DNA of 64,000 nt, from assembly GCF_000516555.1 (NCBI RefSeq), contig NZ_AZSJ01000003.1, positions 1,309,300 to 1,373,299 on the forward strand. The letters are read 5' to 3'. Every line of letters begins with the position of its first letter. Positions within the stretch are counted from its first letter, which is position 1. The stretch is from Afipia sp. P52-10. Its GTDB lineage: Bacteria; Pseudomonadota; Alphaproteobacteria; Rhizobiales; Xanthobacteraceae. This document shows, in pieces, positions 57,629-64,000 of the stretch. The position numbers and the translations under genes are program-made. The notes under the pieces were generated by a model, which was not told where the DNA came from, did not search any database, and saw only the letters and a list, made by a program, of their open reading frames with translations.

Positions 57629-57715
57629 ATGACGAAAACGACGTCATCGCGCTTTGGATCTCGATCCTGGCGGCCGCCCGGCCACCTCCGAAGCGCAGAA
57701 GGCCGCCGGACATGA
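57629..57715 (+). CDS. 28-codon upstream ORF coupled to rppH
   Basis: ATG at 57629 with a very strong GAGGAGGTGA site about seven bases upstream. It encodes 28 residues, starting [16 protein letters not shown], and stops with TGA overlapping the rppH ATG (ATGA, 57712-57715). Basic and Ser-rich with no domain. rppH itself has only a weak site, so this may be a leader peptide that feeds ribosomes into rppH, or the functional start of translation control. Whether the peptide matters is unknown. Confidence 0.5.
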   Translation: MTKTTSSRFGSRSWRPPGHLRSAEGRRT

Positions 57716-58206
57716 CACGTTACGAGGACCTGCCCTATCGCGCCTGCGTCGGCGTGATGCTGATCAACAAGGATGGGCGCGTGTTCATCGGCCGCCGCGC
57801 CGGCGGCATCGAGCACGTCGACAGCACGCATGTCTGGCAGATGCCGCAAGGCGGCGTCGATCCCGGCGAAGACACGTGGACCGCCGCCAAACGCGAGCTG
57901 ATGGAAGAAACCGGCGTACGCTCGGTGGAGAAGCTTGCCGAAATCTCGGACTGGCTGACCTACGATATTCCGCGCACCGTCGCCGGCCGCACCTGGAAGG
58001 GCCGCTATCGCGGGCAGAAGCAGAAGTGGTACGCGATGCGCTTCGCGGGCCACGACGCGGAGATCAACGTGGTCAGCCCGGCCGGACACAAGCAGGAGTT
58101 CATCGACTGGCGCTGGGAGCCGATGCAGAATCTTCCCGAGTTGATCGTGCCGTTCAAACGGCCGGTCTATGAGCGCGTCGTGAAGGAATTCGCACGCTTC
58201 GGCTAG
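57712..58206 (+). CDS. rppH: RNA pyrophosphohydrolase (paralogue 1)
   Basis: 164 residues. Nudix box [20 protein letters not shown] at 47-66 continuing into TGV, preceded by [10 protein letters not shown]-terminal blocks [12 protein letters not shown] and EFIDWRWEP are typical of RppH/NudH. It converts 5'-triphosphate mRNA ends and starts RNase E decay, and may act on dinucleoside polyphosphates. It follows the deacetylase as in other alphaproteobacteria; translation is probably coupled to the small upstream ORF. Confidence 0.93.
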   Translation: MTRYEDLPYRACVGVMLINKDGRVFIGRRAGGIEHVDSTHVWQMPQGGVDPGEDTWTAAKRELMEETGVRSVEKLAEISDWLTYDIPRTVAGRTWKGRYRGQKQKWYAMRFAGHDAEINVVSPAGHKQEFIDWRWEPMQNLPELIVPFKRPVYERVVKEFARFG

Positions 58207-58272
58207 CGCGTTTGCATGCGGGCGCCGGTTCGCGGCCGTTGCGGCCGGCGCACCGCCGAACCCGATCCCGCT

Positions 58273-59343
58273 TCACTCCTGATCGAACGCGGCGCGCAGG
58301 ATATGCTCGCAATAGGCGCTGCGGATGTGATGGGCGAAGACGTGCTCGCGTGCGGCGATCGCCATCTGCTTCAAGCGCGCCTTGTCGGCGAGCGCCGCCA
58401 CCACCGCACGCTCCAACCCGCCCGGCTCCACGTCGTAGTAGATGCCGTGCACGCCTTCGCGCAGCGGCTGATGGCGGATGATGGTCGGATGATTCATCAC
58501 CGGCACCGCCTGCGCGATGCCGGCCTCGTAGTGCCGGTTGCAGTCCCAGCCCATGCCTTCCGGCGACCAGGCGAGCCAGGAGCGCGACATCCGTTCCAGG
58601 AACGCGTCGTAGGGCAGCCGCTCCGTCGGCTGATCGATCTTGTAGCCCAGCGCCTTCAAGCGTTCGAGCTCCGGCAGGCCCGCGCTGCGCACGGTGGAGT
58701 TGCCGCGGATGCCGCCGGAGAAGAAGATGTCGTGGGTCTTCTCCGGAAACGGCCGATCGCGCCAGCTCGCGTCATAGCGAAACTGCGGCAGCGAGATCGG
58801 CCGCAGCACCTCCATGCGCCGCCGCCAGGCATCGCTGTTGCGATAGCGCAGCGTCGGCAGATGCGGATGCGCCGAACCATACAGCACCTGCCACTTGTCG
58901 ACCGGCAGCTCGCGCTTGAAGAAGATCTTCGCCTTGTCGAGCAGGAACACCGAACTCTTGCCGATGCCGAACGCGTCGTCCATGTCGATGGCGATCAGCG
59001 GCACCGGCACCTTCACCCAGCGCAGCATGCTGATGCCGAACGGCCGCGACACCGACGCCCATGGCTGCCGTGGGGTATAGAACGGCCCGCGCGCCCAGTA
59101 GCGCGGATGCCACGGCGAATAGCGCAGCGTGTTGACGATGATCACGTCGTAGAGCCCGCGCCTGGCATCGCGCAGCGCACGCAACACGCGATCCGGCGTC
59201 GAGAAGCCGTCGATCGGCTCGCCTTCCTGCGGCAGCCGCGGCGTCGACCACAGCGAGGTGGTGCGCTCCGGGTACTCCAGTTTGAAAAAACTGCCGCCGA
59301 TCTCCAGGATGCGGGCGCGGGAAATATCGACGGGGCTTGGCAT
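58273..59343 (-). CDS. Glycosyltransferase-like protein
   Basis: 356 residues starting MPSPVDISRARILEIGGSFF. Segments VPLIAIDMDDAFGI, THDIFFSGGIRGNSTVR, RSWLAWSPEGMGWDCNRHYE and AVPVMNHPTIIRH point to a GT-B-like nucleotide-sugar transferase in which the C-terminal half (SPEGxGxDCxRxYE) binds the donor. I cannot assign the sugar. The frame is open to 59409, giving 22 more residues; neither start has a good ribosome-binding site. Divergent from the UDP-xylose synthase gene, so both may serve the same surface glycan. Confidence 0.7.
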   Translation of the reverse strand: MPSPVDISRARILEIGGSFFKLEYPERTTSLWSTPRLPQEGEPIDGFSTPDRVLRALRDARRGLYDVIIVNTLRYSPWHPRYWARGPFYTPRQPWASVSRPFGISMLRWVKVPVPLIAIDMDDAFGIGKSSVFLLDKAKIFFKRELPVDKWQVLYGSAHPHLPTLRYRNSDAWRRRMEVLRPISLPQFRYDASWRDRPFPEKTHDIFFSGGIRGNSTVRSAGLPELERLKALGYKIDQPTERLPYDAFLERMSRSWLAWSPEGMGWDCNRHYEAGIAQAVPVMNHPTIIRHQPLREGVHGIYYDVEPGGLERAVVAALADKARLKQMAIAAREHVFAHHIRSAYCEHILRAAFDQE

Positions 59344-59537
59344 TGCACGGGGCTGGTTGAACAAACGAGGCCCTCTTCCTATCACTTCGCCGCGCGTTAT
59401 CAAACCCATTGATAGAATTGAATTATTTTACGCGGATCATGGCCTCTGGCGGTGGTCCGGCGCTTGCGGAGACCGCGGTTTCTTGCCATTCAACCGTGAG
59501 GCGGATTCCCCGCCTTCCAGGCGCCACACGGACACCC

Positions 59538-60485
<948 letters not shown>

Positions 60486-60513
60486 GCGCCTTGGGGCGAG
60501 GGAATGACGGCCG

Positions 60514-61014
60514 ATGAACGAGGATAAACCATACCGTGCCAATGTCGGCATCGCCTTGTTCAACCGTGACGGCCGCGTGCTGATCGCCCATCGCTTCAAG
60601 GACGATGGCCCCGAAATCATTCAGCCGGGTCTCGAATGGCAGATGCCGCAAGGCGGCATCGATCCAGAGGAGGACCCGCGCAAGGCGGCCTTCCGCGAAC
60701 TGTGGGAGGAAACCGGCGTCACCAGCGCCGACTATCTCGACGAGACCGACTGGCTCACCTACGAATTTCCGCCCTATCTCGGTCCCGAGCACCGGCTCTC
60801 CAAGTTCCGCGGCCAGCGGCAGAAGTGGTTCGCGCTGCGCTTCACCGGACAAGACGGCGAGATCGATCCGCTGACGCCGCGCAACGGCATGCCGCCGGAG
60901 TTCGATGCCTGGCGCTGGGAGCGGCTGGATCGGGTCGCCGATCTCGTGGTGCCGTTCCGCGGCGATGTGTATCGCGCCGTCGCCCAGGCCTTCGCCCGCT
61001 TCGCATCCCGCTGA
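60514..61014 (+). CDS. rppH: RNA pyrophosphohydrolase (paralogue 2)
   Basis: 166 residues. Nudix box GGIDPEEDPRKAAFRELWEE (47-66), preceded by EWQMPQGG; RQKWFALRFTG and FDAWRWERLD downstream. It has the same architecture as the enzyme at 57712 but clearly diverged, with a longer loop at YLGPEHRLSKFRG. Both keep all catalytic Glu residues. It begins 28 bases behind the UDP-xylose synthase gene and may be co-transcribed with it. Confidence 0.92.
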   Translation: MNEDKPYRANVGIALFNRDGRVLIAHRFKDDGPEIIQPGLEWQMPQGGIDPEEDPRKAAFRELWEETGVTSADYLDETDWLTYEFPPYLGPEHRLSKFRGQRQKWFALRFTGQDGEIDPLTPRNGMPPEFDAWRWERLDRVADLVVPFRGDVYRAVAQAFARFASR

Positions 61015-61165
61015 CGCGGTTCCGCTGCGGCAAATCGCAGCGCTCGCCGGACATTCGGCCGCACAGGTGCGGCATTGCGGCGCCATTTTTAGTCGCGATC
61101 TAAGCCCGGCGGTCTGACGACCAACCTGCTTTTGAAAAATATCAACCTGCGAGGCTCTTCCACCC

Positions 61166-61936
61166 ATGTTCGATGCAAAGCGTTTGCTTGACCAGTTCCT
61201 CGGCGGCCAGGGCGATCCACGTCACCCGCATCAGGGCGCATCGCCATGGAGCGATCTCGCGCGCGGCGCGGGCGACATGCTGAACCGCGGCGGCGGCAAT
61301 CTCGGCGGCGTGCTCGGCGGCTTTGGCGGCGGCGCGCTCGCCGGAGGCCTCGCCTCCGTGCTGCTCGGCTCAAAGAAGGGCCGCAAGCTCGCCGGCAACG
61401 CGCTGACGCTCGGCGGAATGGCCGTGGTGGGTGCGCTCGCCTATCAGGCCTATCGGAACTGGCAGGCGGGCCAGGCGCCGCAGGCACCGGCGCAGGCCTC
61501 CGTGCCGATGCTGCCGCCACCGCACGACACGCCGTTCAACCCGGCCGGCGAAACCGAGCAGCAATCGCTGAGCCGCAATCTGCTGCGGGCGATGATCGCC
61601 GCGGCCAAGGCCGATGGCCATGTGGACGCGACCGAGCAGACCAACATCTTCGCCGAGATGGACAAGATGCCGCTCGATGCGGACGACAAGGCTTTCGTGA
61701 TCGACGAATTGCGCAAGCCGCTCGACATCGATTCGGTGGCGCGGGCAGCACGCACCCCGGAAGAGGCCGCCGAGATCTATGTGGCCTCGCTGCTCGCGAT
61801 CGATGTCGACAATGCTGCCGAGCGTGCCTATCTCGACATGCTCGCGGCACGGCTGAAGCTCGATCCAAAGCTGGTCGCGCATCTGCATGCGACGGTGGAA
61901 GGCGCGACCGACAAGGTGCCCGCCACCACCGGCTGA
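61166..61936 (+). CDS. DUF533/TerB-like membrane-associated protein
   Basis: 256 residues. Gly-rich N-terminal region (about 28-75, GGGNLGGVLGGFGGGALAGG) with a hydrophobic segment (LTLGGMAVVGALAYQAY), a proline-rich linker, and a C-terminal helical TerB-like domain (LLRAMIAAAKADGHVDATEQ, acidic metal-binding type loop, to about 245). This is the DUF533 (YebE-like) family; function unknown. An intrinsic terminator follows. Confidence 0.85.
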   Translation: MFDAKRLLDQFLGGQGDPRHPHQGASPWSDLARGAGDMLNRGGGNLGGVLGGFGGGALAGGLASVLLGSKKGRKLAGNALTLGGMAVVGALAYQAYRNWQAGQAPQAPAQASVPMLPPPHDTPFNPAGETEQQSLSRNLLRAMIAAAKADGHVDATEQTNIFAEMDKMPLDADDKAFVIDELRKPLDIDSVARAARTPEEAAEIYVASLLAIDVDNAAERAYLDMLAARLKLDPKLVAHLHATVEGATDKVPATTG

Positions 61937-61969
61937 CGCTCAGCACGCTATCGCTTGATCGTCACATGA

Positions 61970-62006
61970 AGAGAGCGCGAAGCCGGCAGGCTGTCGCGCT
62001 CTCTTT
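61970..62006 (+). terminator. Terminator after the DUF533 gene
   Basis: Stem AGAGAGCGCGA / TCGCGCTCTCT with an inner AGCC/GGCT pair and a GGCA loop; TTT follows. As the atp operon arrives from the other strand, it may serve both. Confidence 0.8.
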
Positions 62007-62059
62007 GCGTTCGAAACGTGATCGCTTCGGAAGAAGCCCTTGCGCTTCTCCGAACCCGC

Positions 62060-62470
62060 TCAGTGCATCGCCGTGCCTTCGAGGTGCTGCAGCACGGTCT
62101 TGAAGTGATCCAGACGCTCGATCTCGCGATCGAGCTGGCTGCCCTGCGCCGCCTTGGCGATATCGGCTTCCATCTGCGCGACCGTCTTCGCGAACTGAAC
62201 ACGATCGATATCGGCGACGGAGGTCGCCACGTCGGCGAGCACCGTGAGGCCCTTGGCGGAGATCTCGGCAAGCCCGCCGAGCACCACGATCTTTTCCTGC
62301 TTGCCGCCGGCGGTCACGGTCATGATTCCAGGACGAACGGTGGCGACCAGCGGCGCGTGCCCCGCCATGACGCCGAAATCGCCCTCGCTGCCGGGAATAT
62401 CGACCTGCTCGACCTCGCCGGAAAACACCAGCTTCTCAGGGGACACGAGATCGAAATGAAAGGTGGCCAT
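62060..62470 (-). CDS. atpC: ATP synthase F1 epsilon subunit
   Basis: 136 residues. N-terminal beta sandwich ([40 protein letters not shown]) and the C-terminal helical hairpin region (about 90-136). It couples rotation to the gamma subunit and inhibits ATP hydrolysis. Last gene of the atp operon, 106 bases after atpD. Confidence 0.96.
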   Translation of the reverse strand: MATFHFDLVSPEKLVFSGEVEQVDIPGSEGDFGVMAGHAPLVATVRPGIMTVTAGGKQEKIVVLGGLAEISAKGLTVLADVATSVADIDRVQFAKTVAQMEADIAKAAQGSQLDREIERLDHFKTVLQHLEGTAMH

Positions 62471-62576
62471 CGAACCGTTCTCTTAAAAGTTGCCACCCGC
62501 GGGCAGGTCCCGCGGGTCTGTCGCTCAACGCCTTGACGCGGCGCCGGGCCAGGCCCGACGCCGGCGAATGCCAAGC

Positions 62577-64000
<1,424 letters not shown>

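Overview
The window is chromosomal DNA of a GC-rich alphaproteobacterium. The genes point to the Nitrobacteraceae/Bradyrhizobiaceae (Rhodopseudomonas, Bradyrhizobium, Afipia and relatives). Evidence: the order rpsT-dnaA-dnaN-recF-gyrB, the order rplU-rpmA ... obgE ... proB-proA-nadD-rsfS-rlmH-envC-ctpA-rppH, a fused PhaAB-type cation antiporter subunit, porin-type CPEYGAGF sequence, and interspersed palindromic repeats that I recall from this family. No rRNA, CRISPR array, transposase, integrase or prophage was seen. One tRNA gene, tRNA-Ser(CGA), is present.

Layout. 0-13 kb: single metabolic and stress genes on both strands: an O-methyltransferase, a porin-signature miniprotein, two orphan Bug-type substrate-binding proteins, HtpX, three alpha/beta hydrolases, an Ada-AlkA fusion plus Ogt alkylation-repair pair, an enoyl-CoA hydratase, a polysaccharide export lipoprotein and MsrA. 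13.4-21.9 kb: rpsT, then 1.2 kb of AT-richer non-coding DNA (a candidate oriC region with clustered GANTC sites), then dnaA, dnaN, recF and gyrB. 21.9-26.2 kb: an AidB-like acyl-CoA dehydrogenase, an ABC-F ATPase and a DUF4336 protein. 26.2-32.2 kb: a six-gene Mrp/Pha Na+(K+)/H+ antiporter operon on the minus strand with overlapping stop and start codons. 32.3-36.3 kb: an accessory segment with a divergent lysR / SDR-SnoaL module flanked by diverged direct repeats, then an AT-richer YdeI-type gene and tRNA-Ser. 36.4-39.1 kb: an ROK-type kinase whose two lobes appear circularly permuted, then rplU-rpmA. 39.2-42.6 kb: two GNAT acetyltransferases, an EamA exporter and obgE. 42.6-44.8 kb: a gene-free block of composite palindromic repeats. 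44.8-64 kb: an RraA-like / 2-hydroxyacid dehydrogenase divergent pair, an adenylate cyclase, proBA-nadD-rsfS-rlmH, envC-ctpA-deacetylase-rppH, surface-sugar genes (glycosyltransferase, UDP-xylose synthase), a second rppH, a DUF533 protein, and the 3' end of the atp operon (atpC and a 5'-truncated atpD).

How the genes work together. The core is housekeeping: replication start and the sliding clamp, ribosome assembly (S20, L21, L27, ObgE, RsfS, RlmH), proline and NAD synthesis, septal peptidoglycan remodelling, mRNA 5'-end decay and ATP synthesis. Accessory insertions interrupt the conserved obgE-proB neighbourhood and the 32-36 kb segment. The best leads for something new are the apparent circular permutation of the ROK kinase, the Ada-AlkA protein that has lost the helix-hairpin-helix glycosylase core, the repeat-flanked lysR/SDR/SnoaL module, and a tightly coupled 28-codon ORF in front of rppH. 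All calls come from reading the sequence by eye. No database search or computation was run.
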